64,000 bases of DNA. Origin: Siphonodentalium dalli (lineage: Eukaryota; Mollusca; Scaphopoda; Gadilida; Siphonodentaliidae). The translations under genes and the position numbers were made by a program. The notes below the pieces were generated by a model. It did not search any database. It saw nothing but the letters and a program-made list of their open reading frames with translations, and was not told where the DNA came from. Shown here piece after piece: positions 11,727-23,400 of the stretch. Position 1 is the first letter of the stretch. Each line of letters opens with the position of its first letter. Where the stretch lies: positions 25,546,987 to 25,610,986 of the forward strand of contig CP136063.1 in assembly GCA_032622095.1 (NCBI GenBank), read 5' to 3'.

Positions 11727-12296
11727 ATGGTGGATGATTTTTTATTTATTTTTGCGATTCTTGTGCTATACGAATGATGGTGTTTTCAAGGATTTTTTTA
11801 TTTTTATTTTGTCTAGTAAGCTGAAAATGTACCGTAAAGTGGAATCTTTAACTATTCGTTTAGTTAAATGACATATTGGACTTGTTCTGATGCGTGCAAT
11901 GATAAATTAGTACTCATGCGCTATGCCAACCTGAGGAATATAGCAGTCTACTAACATCGCCGAAAGTTTCAACGAAATCGACCATAACATTCCATATAAA
12001 ACGTCGTCTGAAGTACGCTCAATTGTAAATATTTACATCTCGAGTCGGGACGCAACTATCGGTGACAAACTAACAAAAATTATTTCGCCATCGAGAGACA
12101 TTGCATTTAGTTAATATATAAGAATGACGGTGTAAGTTGTCAATTTGGATTAATATTCGTAAAAATAACTATTTTGAGCAAGATTATTCTCAATTTCTAT
12201 TTGATCACCCCACCGGTGTGTAAATAGTTGTCTCATGTAAAAATGGCTGAGAAAATAAAGCATTCAAACCAAAGCAGTGTTTCACATCACTTTAAT
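11727..12296. other. Non-coding, no feature recognised
   Basis: AT-rich sequence without coding or repeat signal. Confidence 0.5.
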
Positions 12297-12744
12297 ATGC
12301 ATTTAATATTCCTTCGGGAAATATTCAGTTAATACGCATTTGCGAGCAGATCCTTTAGGAAATATTCAGTTAATACCCATTGCCGAGCATATCCTTTAGG
12401 AAATATTCAGTTAATACCCATTGCCGAGCAGATCCTTCGGGAAATATTCAGTTAATACTCATTGTCGAGCAGATCCTTTAGGCAATATTCAGTTAATACC
12501 CATTGCCGAGCAGATCCTTCGGGAAATATTCAGTTAATACCCATTGCCGAGCAGATCCTTCGGGAAATATTCAGTTAATACTCATTGCCGAGCAGATCCT
12601 TTAGGAAATATTCAGTTAATACCCATTGCCGAGCAGATCCTTCGGGAAATATTCAGTTAATACCCATTGCCGAGCAGATCCTTCGGGAAATATTCAGTTA
12701 ATACTCATTGTCGAGCAGATCCTTTAGGCAATATTCAGTTAATA
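12297..12744. repeat. 41-bp minisatellite, about 11 units
   Basis: The unit is 'ggaaatattcagttaatacc', 'cattgccgagcagatcc' and either ttcg or ttta. Unit types recur in a fixed order (two ccc/ttcg units, then one ctc/ttta unit), giving a 123-bp higher-order repeat; the variant 'attgtcgagc' recurs every sixth unit. Confidence 0.95.
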
Positions 12745-14248
12745 AGTTCAAAGTCGTTTGTTGAACTTATTATTTGAACATTTCTCCTTCTGTACTTGTG
12801 TTATATGTCGTCTGCTTATTGTTCATGACAATCCCTTCAGATAAATAATACACATGTATACCACTACAATGTATACTTGTATTACGCAATGGGGGAATAT
12901 ATCTGATAAGAAAGGGTTAAACTCGAAATGTCGCTGTAAATTATCGGAAATGTATATTTATGAACCCAACTCTGGTTGTACGCATTCTATGTTATATACT
13001 TCCAGATTGGACCATACGAATGAAAACACATGTCAGAAATTCAATCCCACACATCAGAGTTCTGGAGTTAGACTTGAATGGAACTTCGGTTAGTGCACGT
13101 ACATAATATACTATTGTCATCACGTGGGTATTCACAGGATGACTGGAAATGGTCTCAATCGGCATCTCTGGTTCAAACTTAGTTTTATCAAGATTTAAAA
13201 AAAAGGTTATAATGTGACCCAATACCTTCGCTGAGGGTAATATACTAACAATAAAAAGTAGACACTTTTTTGACGTTAGGTAGTTCGTTTGAAACATAAT
13301 TATCAGTCACAGAGGGCGGATAATGCGTGTCAAAGATGCGAATGATATGCTTCACATTTTGACCGTTTCTGCTTGAAAATATCCCAATTATCATTCGGAC
13401 AGCCCTGAAGAGATGCCCGTCTATATACAAAACTATTTTCATAACAAATACTGAGTCCATCCTGGCAATGGATCTCTCACAACGGATTGGATTGGATTGT
13501 TTATTTGCACAAATAAATTAAATACATAATACAAAAACATAATAATATATCCTGAACTTTTGCCAGGAGCGGCATGGCCTATAGATATCCACACACTGAA
13601 TTATACGTGCCATAAAAGTTTCTTTTCCAAATATCACGGTTGATCGCTAATGGTATATATCCAATGAATGTTATAGCATTCATGTGGAGTGTTTGTAAAC
13701 ATTATCCCAAAGAGAAAGAAAGCTTCCACATTGCTATTCAGTTACTGTGCGCTCCGACGTTTGCAGCAGTCACCGTAATAAATGCTGGTATTTATTCATC
13801 GACCGCTTGTCAGTTACAGCATATCAGTTTGTTGACAATCTTCCGATAGAACAACAAACTACACCTTTCTTAGGCCATTTACCACCGGGTCTTGTCGATA
13901 TTAGTCAGATACCTGGTACACATTTATTGCGATTTTCTGGTACGAATGGAGTTCGTTCCTTGAAACGCCTTCAAATATGATATTTTATCGAAGTTAACTA
14001 TCCCGCTTGTATGTGTTAAAGTCGCCGTCGCGAAAATTCTCAATATATGTTCATTTATTCATATTGGTATCAAGTTATGCACACTTATTTAAGAAAACAA
14101 TCCCCCGCTGTCTGAAAGATACGAGTGTTTACGACTGTGTGTGTCTGGATGATAGCCTGATGCCTCACTTCATTATCTATTTTGACGGAAATAGTTATTT
14201 GCGAGAAAGCGTGTGACGTATTAAAGGACCTTGGGTATTTCCCACAGA
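12745..14248. other. Non-coding; possible decayed LINE end near 13490-13560
   Basis: No exon is recognised. At 13485-13560, 'ggattggattgtttatttg' followed by 'cacaaataaattaaatac' reads on the minus strand like the A-rich 3' end of a non-LTR retrotransposon with a short terminal repeat, but no coding part is left. The motif 'tatcacggttgat' near 13632 recurs near 30180. Confidence 0.35.
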
Positions 14249-14441
14249 ATGGCTGACACTGACAGAAACATTTTTTGCGATCTGATTGTTCCTCGTCTGA
14301 TTCGTCAGCAGAAGACACTTTAAATTTGACAACGGGAGCGTACATGCACGAGCCGGAATTACCACAAAATTACCATGGTGTGAGACCACCAAACGATCCA
14401 GAACTTGGATGGCGAAGAGATGAAAATCGCATAAGAAAATG
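14249..14441 (+). pseudogene. P2X7 C-terminal-domain-like gene, exon 1 (frameshifted)
   Basis: An ATG in good context (cagaATGGCT) at 14249 opens MADTDRNIF and then meets a T6 run at 14271-14276. Downstream, a different frame is open to the donor: it encodes SDCSSSDSSAED, an acidic-serine stretch, then EPELPQNYHGVRPPNDPELG and ends NRIRK. One missing T in the run would explain the shift. The exon ends aaatg with donor gtgagt at 14442. The split codon TG|G joins in phase with 17941 to give W-CSCGLC, the characteristic entry into the P2X7 intracellular (ballast) domain. Stand-alone proteins of this kind, without the channel, are abundant in marine invertebrates and their function is unknown. 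No membrane segment is seen. The intron is 3499 bp and filled with repeats. Confidence 0.7.
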
Positions 14442-15224
14442 GTGAGTCACTGAGCGTCTCTTATTAGAGACATTAATTCCCCCGAGATGTCGCTCGTAAG
14501 CTGACTTCCGGTATTAAAAAAAAGGCGTCCCGACCATGGAACCGGAGCGGGGTGTTGCAATCTATGGAATCACATGACACTCGATCTTTATAGATATTTC
14601 TGGATTTCGCGATAAAACGAAATCCGAATAAATAAGCTATCATTTAGTGCTCAAATAAATAACCGGCATCAATTAGAACATGATAAAAGAATTTTTCGAA
14701 AATTACGCGGACAAGTAATTGGGGTTCAATGCAGTGCTCGTGGGTAACAAGTAATGTTTGAGACAGGAAAAAAAATGATTTACCTGCTGCGCTCTCATCG
14801 GCCAACCGCTTTTCTGCCCGGTAAAAGTTAATGGCGAACCAAATTTTATAGTAGCTATAAATAGACAAGGGTTCGTTTCACTGAATAGTTCGTTTTAGTT
14901 CTCACTTCCGCTTTAGATCCAGATCTGAAGCACGTTTTCGCGAACAGAACGCTTTTTACGAAGCAAAAGCTATACGAAGAACATATTTCACTTGTTTATT
15001 TTGTGGTAGGTGAAGCTAAACATTGAATACGTATATTCGGAGTGCCACGACCTTGTTCCCATTGTCTTCGACACAACTTATAAATTATTGTCATTGCCGT
15101 CATCAGTTTTACTAGTTACCTGAGGCTGAGTACCTGGTCAAAAACAGGTGTTAGATGAAAGTGTATTGTGATAGCATTCATATGCATGTTATGCAGTGCA
15201 GTGTTACAGACAAAAGTATAACTT

Positions 15225-15625
15225 ATATATATCCCCCAAATATTTTATCCGGGGGGACTATTAAAATAGCCGGTGTCGTCCGTCCGTCCATGTGTGCGTG
15301 CGTCCGGAAATGGTTTCCGGATGATAACTTCAGTTTCGGTTATTAGATCAACAGCAAATTTCATAGATGAGTTTATCAGATCAAAATACAGGTCAAGTTC
15401 GAATATGGGTTTTCTCCGCAAATGTTTGCGAGAGTTGTGACCCTTTTTCGACTTGGAATCGTGTCAATTTCTGGTTTCCGGATGATAACTTCAATTTGGG
15501 TGATCATATCTGAACAAAATTTGTAATATGCGTTTATCAGCTCGAAATACAGGTAAAGTTGGAATATGGGTACAATCCGCCCATTTTTGCTAGAGTTATG
15601 GTCCTTTTTCGAATTATAATCATAT
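15225..15625. repeat. Dispersed 'tccggatgataacttc' repeat array inside the pseudogene intron
   Basis: Begins 'ccggggggactattaaaat' and 'gtcgtccgtccgtcc', followed by two diverged modules, each with 'tttccggatgataacttc' and 'aggtcaagttcgaatatggg'. It belongs to the same family as 4171-4545. Unclassified; no terminal repeats are visible. Confidence 0.6.
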
Positions 15626-16639
15626 AAGTTAGCTGCATCATGCTGTGTCATTCTGCAGGCTGCATTTCATATATATATACATTCATCGCAAAATGTTGCA
15701 ATTTTCTTTTGATTTTTCATGTTGTCCGCCACTTTCCCCTGATGGCACAGTCATTACTGACAATTAATTCCATAAATTTCATCATATTTCAGCAGCACAA
15801 AACCTTCAGTAAGGCAAGGACACACTATTACCTAACTGAGTGAATCCTGGTGTGTTGTATGTCATGGGTTCGACTTTGGAGCATTTCTCGAAATATGAAT
15901 TTGTCATGTCTTAAAACTGACATTTTTTCAAAGTCAATTTTTCTAACTTAGACCAATTCTAAGTAATGAAACTCAATCAAATGGTTATGTTTATGTTCTA
16001 AATTACTACAATACCCAAAATATTTCCACAACATCTCAAATACAAAAAAGTTTGTAATGTTGCTACTCTTATTAAAAATATCGCGGTCACTGGCAAAACA
16101 TGTGAAAATAAAATTGATGTAAATACTAGCTAAAACCCCGTTTATACGAGCGGACATGTGTAATAATCATTACGCATACTCAATACATCGAAATATGAAA
16201 TATAATTCAAGGAAAAGTTATGTGTCTGCCGAAATGTTAGTCTAAAAATATACTAGTAGTATTTTTTTTACTAAAGATGTCAATTTTTTGATGTATTGAA
16301 ATTCTGGACTCGACCACTGCCAGTCCATGGCTGCTCACGGATTGACATTGGTTTCAGCTATTAGTATCAGTACTATCACAATCAGAGACAGTGTTTGCAG
16401 TAACATTGCACTGGCTAAAATAATAAATAATAATTTGCCAAAAATTAGCTAACTCTTGATTTGTGACATTGTCCAAGAAAAAAAAGTGTCTTGAAAGTTG
16501 AATATTCAACATGTTAATTGTCATCTCGACACATCTTGAGCTCCTGACATGCGCATCTCAAGCTCTGAACATATTACTAGTATCTCGCGATATTATCTTG
16601 AGATCTCTGCATATTTTCTTGAGATCTTGCGTGGACTTG

Positions 16640-17300
16640 CCGTCTATACATGCCAATGTATGCTATTTCTGAATATATAGTCATGAAACGGAAAGAAATT
16701 AACTTTCCAAGAAAAAGTTGTTTGAGTCAGTATTTGGGGCAGGAGAAAGATACCCGGGTTTATTATCGCCCCCACTCCCCAACCGAGCAGCTACTTATGA
16801 CAAAAATGAATTTATTATTTTATAAGTTGCTTATTTTGCTTCATACACTCATGAAAAGGCGAGAGATACTCAAGCCTCGGTATTCCCCCCTCCCACCCAA
16901 ACCCTGACTCAATGAAATTTTTCTCGATTAATTTTAATTTCTCGCCATTTCATGACTATATAAAGCGATATACCGGTACATGTCAGTGATAAATAATAAG
17001 ATATTTTTGTCTCATATGCAGCTGTTGGTTTCTTTTTTTGGGGGGGGAGGGATATTCAGGCCTGTGTAATTTCTCCCCAGCCCAAATCCTGACTCAATCA
17101 AAATTTTAATGGATATATAGCATTATAGGGCAATATAAGCAATAAAATAATTAGTTTATTTTTGTCATATACTCTTATGTAGATGCTGGGTGTGGGGGAT
17201 ATTCAGACCTGGGTATCTAATTCCCCCCTCTCCACCCAAACCCTGACTCAAACAACTTGTAACATGTTAATTTATCGCCATTTAATGACTATAACATAAA
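16640..17300. repeat. Diverged 'ttgagtcagggtttgggtgg' repeats, both orientations
   Basis: A forward copy at about 16682-16732 (catgaaacggaaagaaatta, then tttgagtcag) faces reverse copies at about 16897-16960, 17081-17120 and 17237-17295. The shared tail is 'ttattgcttattttgcttta'. More copies lie at 18750-19110. Class unknown. Confidence 0.6.
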
Positions 17301-17940
17301 AATAAATAAGCAATAAATTAATACGTGTACATTTATATTTTGTCGTATGTTGAATTCTCGGTGGGTGTGAGCATTTGACAGACTGAAAATAGTAAAAAGG
17401 GGGGATGCAAAGGGGAGATATCATGTACACCAGGTAAACAAACTACTATAGTATAAGCTGTGCATCGTTAAAACGGGATATTAACAAAACTGGATAATGA
17501 AATAGATACCTGGTAAACAATTCAGCAGGTATAACTTCTGATAACAAATTTGTGCGGAACTTATCCAAGATGCATGTATCCATGAGAACAAGTGGACGGA
17601 CAGACGCATGCCCACTGTCATTCATCAGAACATACAGCAATGACCTAAACATTCAACCCCTTAACCACAGCAGAACTGTGGGTAACTTTTCAGGATTTAG
17701 TCCGAAATATGACTTGTTGCCATTCATGAGAGCTTTCCGATGAATTTCCACAAGCCATATTTCCAACTGAATCCTGAAACTATACCTATAATTCTGATGT
17801 GGTTAAGGGGTCGATTATTTAGGGCATTACTGTATGTCGAGTTTGTTACACATTTGTCAAAGTTTGCATCAACAAAATTGAGGAATTGAATGTTAACTCT
17901 GAGTTGTTCCATAATAAATGTATTTCCCTTGTCATTTCAG

Positions 17941-18372
17941 GTGTTCATGCGGCCTATGTACAGTGATGGAAACTACCTGTGAGTGCAGATGTTGCCATGA
18001 GATTGAAAAAGTTGAGACCAAGCTAAAGGAAGTGACAAAAGCGATTTCATAGGAAGAAGGACACTTCAAGTGTATCACGGAGACTGTCCCCTTCATGAGT
18101 GTGTGCCTGGACCCATGGCTACTTGAAGTTGCATGTTAGGATACCAGCAACAGTATAGTCATCCGTTTAATGGACCTCTGCACAACAAATACAGGCATAT
18201 AGCATAGACAGTTTATTCGGTGGTGCTATGGCTACCATGGTTTGCATAACTGCAGACCTCTTCCATCGTGTGTTGTGAATGGCATCAGTAATTTCAGTAT
18301 GCTTTCCCAAATGATGGTGGAAATTACAGGGGCTTTCGTTTGCCCGAGCTGGAGAAATGCATGAATAAATGA
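17941..18372 (+). pseudogene. P2X7 C-terminal-domain-like gene, exon 2 (three stops, one frameshift)
   Basis: The acceptor 'cttgtcatttcag' ends at 17940. In the frame set by exon 1 the exon reads CSCGLCTVMETTCECRCC and HEIEKVETK, then in-frame TAG at 18050, 18137 and 18200. Between and after the stops the same frame still carries family segments: CITETVPFMSVCLDPW, RQFIRWCYGYHGLHN, and PLPSCVVNGI. The final segment FPNDGGNYRGF lies in another frame, so a single-base indel occurred near 18297. The cysteine cluster and the RQF-RW-G-LPSC block are the parts that identify the domain. Retention of all conserved blocks in order, with precise splice sites, indicates a former working gene rather than a processed copy. 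Three stops and two frameshifts make it non-functional now. Confidence 0.82.
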
Positions 18373-19110
18373 ATGAAATCTTAATAGATTATTGTTACAA
18401 TGTATCTCCCTAATCTTCATCTCCCATATATGACTGAAAATAATTTCATTCATTTGATAACGTTTGACTCTGGAATGGCCAAATTGTTTGATATTTAACT
18501 TTGTTTTTATTTAAATTTTTTTTATTTTCAAGTGACAAATTTCCCCCCACTTTTCATAGTTTGATCCTGAAATTGCCAGAAAAATGTTTTTTTTTATAAT
18601 TCCCTTTTTTTTTTATTAAAATATATTTTTTTCCAAGCGACATATTTTTTTAATCACACAATTGATTATTTGATCTTGAAATGGCGAGAAAAATGACTTT
18701 TGAGATTTAAATTTGTTTTTATTTAATTTCATTCTTTCAAATGTCCAGGTCTGGATAGCTACCCACAACCCAGCACCTACATGACAAAAAATTGTCTCAT
18801 GGTTTCATTGCTTATTTTGCTTTATAAAGTCATGAAACGAAGATTCCAGAACATGATGAACCCCCCCAACCAGCGCCTACTTGAGAAAAATCATGGTTTT
18901 ATTGCTTATTTTGCTTTAAATAGTCACGAAACAATGAGAAATTAACTTCTTCCGAGAAAATGTTGTTTGAGTCAGGGTTTGGGTGGGGTAAGATGTCCAG
19001 GCTAGGAAGGGAAGAAGTCCAGGACCTACATGACAAAAAATCATCTTGGGGGTTTTATTGATTATTTTGCTTTATAGTCATGAAATGGCAAGAAATAGAC
19101 TTCTCCTGAG
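18373..19110. repeat. AT-rich low complexity plus diverged 'gagtcagggtttgggtgg' repeats
   Basis: 18480-18720 is T-rich low complexity. 18750-19110 has at least three diverged modules containing 'cctacatgacaaaaaatc', 'ttattgcttattttgcttt' and 'gaaattaacttcttccgaga', related to 16640-17300. Confidence 0.6.
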
Positions 19111-19599
19111 AAGGTGATGTATGGAACTAATCTGCATAAAATGACAAAATAATGACTTTTGTTCACTATTTTTAAAGCAAAACGCTTTTTTATGGTCGTT
19201 ATTGTTGTCACATTTTTGTATATTATAATAAAAAAGAATGAGTCGGAGGAAAATTGGGAAAAAAAACTTGAACCCCATACAATGCTGAGGATGCGGCCCA
19301 TTTTGGGAGGGGCTGGTGTGTTTACCCTGAACATAGATATTATATTATTTAGCGTAATAACACTCCAGTATTTACTTTTTCAACTCAACGAATGGAAGAA
19401 GCCATAGTATACTGTATAGATCTGTATTTCACTGTTTGATCATATTAAAATCATTTTCACAAAGATGATACATGCAGATACGTAGACAGCATAGCCACAC
19501 AAGAAGCCCTTCTGATAGTTCAGCCATAAACGTAATTCGTACTCTTCTTGTGGGACTTGAAAGCAGAAATCTGCGAAAGCGGTCACGTATCCCATGCAT

Positions 19600-19845
19600 T
19601 TCATATCAACAATAGGTTGAAAGTTAATAAATTTCGAAGTTCCCGTGGACCTACATGTAGATCATGCCACGAATACCTACTCCAGCGGCACGGAAGTAGA
19701 GATTCATGGCATGATCTACTGTGGTCCTATTCTGACAGTCACAGTGACACACGAACTTCGTCCAAATATGTACGAATTTACTCCGGAGCTGTTGGCCACG
19801 CGAATAATTCATGTCGTATTATTCAATATTTTATTACACACATAA
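19600..19845 (+). other. Possible orphan coding segment
   Basis: After a TGA near 19617, a frame stays open to a TAA at 19843. It has a mixed, non-repetitive composition with alternating hydrophobic residues (TEVEIHGMIYCGPILTVTVT), as in a beta-sandwich. No family is recognised, no strong acceptor precedes it, and the only candidate donor is a weak gtatta near 19814. It lies upstream of the ILEI exons on the same strand, so it could be an N-terminal exon of that gene, but this is a guess. Confidence 0.2.
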
Positions 19846-20120
19846 ATCCATTCCGAATTCACGATTTCCAACGAAAACGAAACATGTTTGTGAACTAAAA
19901 CAAAACCACGCAGAAACCGATTTCGATAACACAATGTCAACAGAATGCCGCAAGGTGATTTATGACGTCACGGGTCAAAAATAAATTACACCCAAGCTGT
20001 TGTTTGCGTTTAGAGCTGTGCGCATGCAATGGGGATTTCCTGGAATGCGAATCGATAGCGGCTAATCTTGGGACGATTAATTTCGTTCTCAGAACGACTA
20101 TGTTGGTCTAATAAGCGGGG

Positions 20121-20468
20121 AAATGGGTAAAATATGAACTTCGCGACGGCGACTTTAACGCACTTTTGCACATAAGAATGCGATTGTATACATAAGACAG
20201 AATAAGCCATTATAACAAGTGCTCTGGAAGTGGTCTTATTAACCGGCGAGCACTCACATAATTGTACAGGCACATTATAGAGCGGTGATATTGTACACAT
20301 GTGCATGGAACCCCTGTGAATATAATATATTATGATACTTCAAATGTTGTGCAGAATACATGCACCATGGCACTTTACTCTGCTTTCTTGGATTATATCC
20401 TTTTTGTGTAAATATGTTCTTTATTTAATAGAAGAACTGAATGGTGTTGTCTTAGATCTCTTGTGGAG
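20121..20468 (+). repeat. Satellite left-flank block, copy 1
   Basis: Nearly identical to 26331-26678 (offset 6210, only a few substitutions). It leads directly into the first 59-bp unit in both places. It contains no recognised gene. Confidence 0.92.
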
Positions 20469-23400
20469 TCTATAAATGTATATTAGTAGGGTTGATACTG
20501 ACAAAGTGAGGGTTGGTATAGTGTGTGTCTATACGTGTATATTAGAAGGGTTTATAATGACAAAGTGAGGGGGTATAGTGTGTGTCTATAAAGTTATATT
20601 AGAAAGGTTTATACTGACACAGTGAGGGTGTGTATAGTGTGTGTCTATAAATGTATATTAGAAAGGTTTATACTAACAAAGTGAGGGTGTGTGTAGTGTG
20701 TGTTTATAAATGTATATTAGAAAGGTTTATACTGACAACGTGAGGGTGGGTTTAGTGTGTGTCTATAAATGTATATTAGACAGGTTTATACTGACACTGT
20801 GAGGGATGGCATAGTGTGTGTCTATAAATGTATATTAGAAAGGTTTATACTGACACAGTGAGGGTGGGTATAGCGTGTGTCTATAAATGTATATTAGAAA
20901 GGTTTATACTAACAAAGTGAGGGTGTGTGTAGTGTGTGTTTATAAATGTATATTAGAATGGTTTATACTGACGCAGTGAGGTGGGTATAGTATGTGTCTA
21001 TAAATGTATATTAGAATGGTTTATACTGACGCAGTGAGGTGGGTTTAGTGTGTGTCTATAAATGTATATTAGAAAGGTTTATACTGACACAGTGAGGGAT
21101 GGCATAGTGTGTGTCTATAAATGTATATTAGAAGGGTGTATACTGACACAGTGAGGGTGGGTATAGTGTGTGTCTATAAATGTATATTAGAATGGTTTAT
21201 ACTGACGCAGTGAGGGTGGGTATAGTGTGTGTCTATAAATGTTTATTAGAAAGGTTTATACCGACACAGTGAGGGTGGGTATAGTGTGTGTCTATAAAGG
21301 TTTATTAGAAAGGTTTATACTGACACAGTGAGGTGGGTATAGTGTGTGTCTATAAAGGTATATTAGAAGGGTTTATACTGACGCAGTGAGGGTGGGTATA
21401 GTGTGAGTCTATAAAGGTTTATTAGAAGGGTTTATACTGACGCAGTGGGTATAGTATGTGTCCATAAATGTATATTAGACAGGTTTATACTGACACTGTG
21501 AGGGATGGCATAGTGTGTGTCTATAAAGGTTTATTAGAAGGGTTTATACTGACGCCGTGAGGGTGGGTATAGTGTGTGTCTATAAATGTTTATTAGAAAG
21601 GTTTATACCGACACAGTGAGGGTGGGTATAGTGTGTGTCTATAAATGTATATTAGAATGGTTTATACTGACGCAGTGAGGGTGGGTATAGTGTGTGTTTA
21701 TAAATGTATATTAGACAGGTTTATACTGACACTGTGAGGGATGGCATAGTGTGTGTCTATTAAGGTTTATTAGAAAGGTTTATACTGACACAGTGAGGTG
21801 GGTATAGTGTGTGTCTATAACGGTATATTAGAATGGTTTATACTGACGCAGTGAGGGTGGGTATAGTGTGTGTTTATAAATGTATATTAGAATGGTTTAT
21901 ACTGACGCAGTGAGGGTGGGTATAGTGTGTGTTTATAAATGTATATTAGAATGGTTTATACTGACGCAGTGAGGGTGGGTATAGTGTGTGTTTATAAATG
22001 TATATTATAATGGTTTATACTGACGCAGTGAGGGTGGGTATAGTGTGTGTCTATAAATGTATATTAGAATGGTTTATACTGACGCAGTGAGGGTGGGTAT
22101 AGTGTGTGTTTATAAATGTATATTAGAATGGTTTATACTGACACAGTGAGGGTGGGTATAGTATGTGTCTATAAATGTATATTAGAAAGTTTTATACTAA
22201 CAAAGTGAGGGTGGGTTTAGTATGTGTCTATAAATGTATATTAGAAAGGTTTATACTGACAAAGTGAGGGTGGGTTTAGTATGTGTCTATAAATGTATAT
22301 TAGAAAGGTTTATACTAACAAAGTGAGGGTGTGTGTAGTGTGTGTTTATAAATGTATATTAGAATGGTTTATACTGACGCAGTGAGGTGGGTATAGTATG
22401 TGTCTATAAATGTATATTAGAATGGTTTATACTGACGCAGTGAGGTGGGTTTAGTGTGTGTCTATAAATGGATATTAGAAAGGTTTATACTGACACAGTG
22501 AGGGATGGCATAGTGTGTGTCTATAAATGTATATTAGAAGGGTTTATACTGACACAGTGAGGGTGGGTATAGTGTGTGTCTATAAATGTATATTAGAATG
22601 GTTTATACTGACGCAGTGAGGGTGGGTATAGTGTGTGTCTATAAATGTTTATTAGAAAGGTTTATACCGACACAGTGAGGGTGGGTATAGTGTGTGTCTA
22701 TAAATGTATATTAGAATGGTTTATACTGACGCAGTGAGGGTGGGTATAGTGTGTGTTTATAAATGTATATTAGACAGGTTTATACTGACACTGTGAGGGT
22801 GGGTATAGTGTGTGTCTATAAAGGTTTATTAGAAGGGTTTATACTGACACTGTGAGGGATGGCATAGTGTGTGTCTATAAAGGTATATTAGAAAGGTTTA
22901 TACTGACACAGTGAGGTGGATATAGTGTGTGTCTATAAAGGTATATTAGAATGGTTTATACTGACGCAGTGAGGGTGGGTATAGTGTGTGTTTATAAATG
23001 TATATTAGAATGGTTTATACTGACGCAGTGAGGGTGGGTATAGTGTGTGTTTATAAATGTATATTATAATGGTTTATACTGACGCAGTGAGGGTGGGTAT
23101 AGTGTGTGTCTATAAATGTATATTAGAATGGTTTATACTGACGCAGTGAGGGTGGGTATAGTGTGTGTTTATAAATATATATTAGACAGGTTTATACTGA
23201 CACTGTGAGGGATGGCATAGTGTGTGTCTATAAAGGTTTATTAGAAGGGTTTATACTGACGCAGTGAGGGTGGGTATAGTGTGTGTCTATACAGGTTTAT
23301 TAGAAGGGTTTATACTGACGCAGTGAGGGTGGGTATAGTATGTGTCCATAAATGTATATTAGACAGGTTTATACTGACACTGTGAGGGATGGCATAGTGT

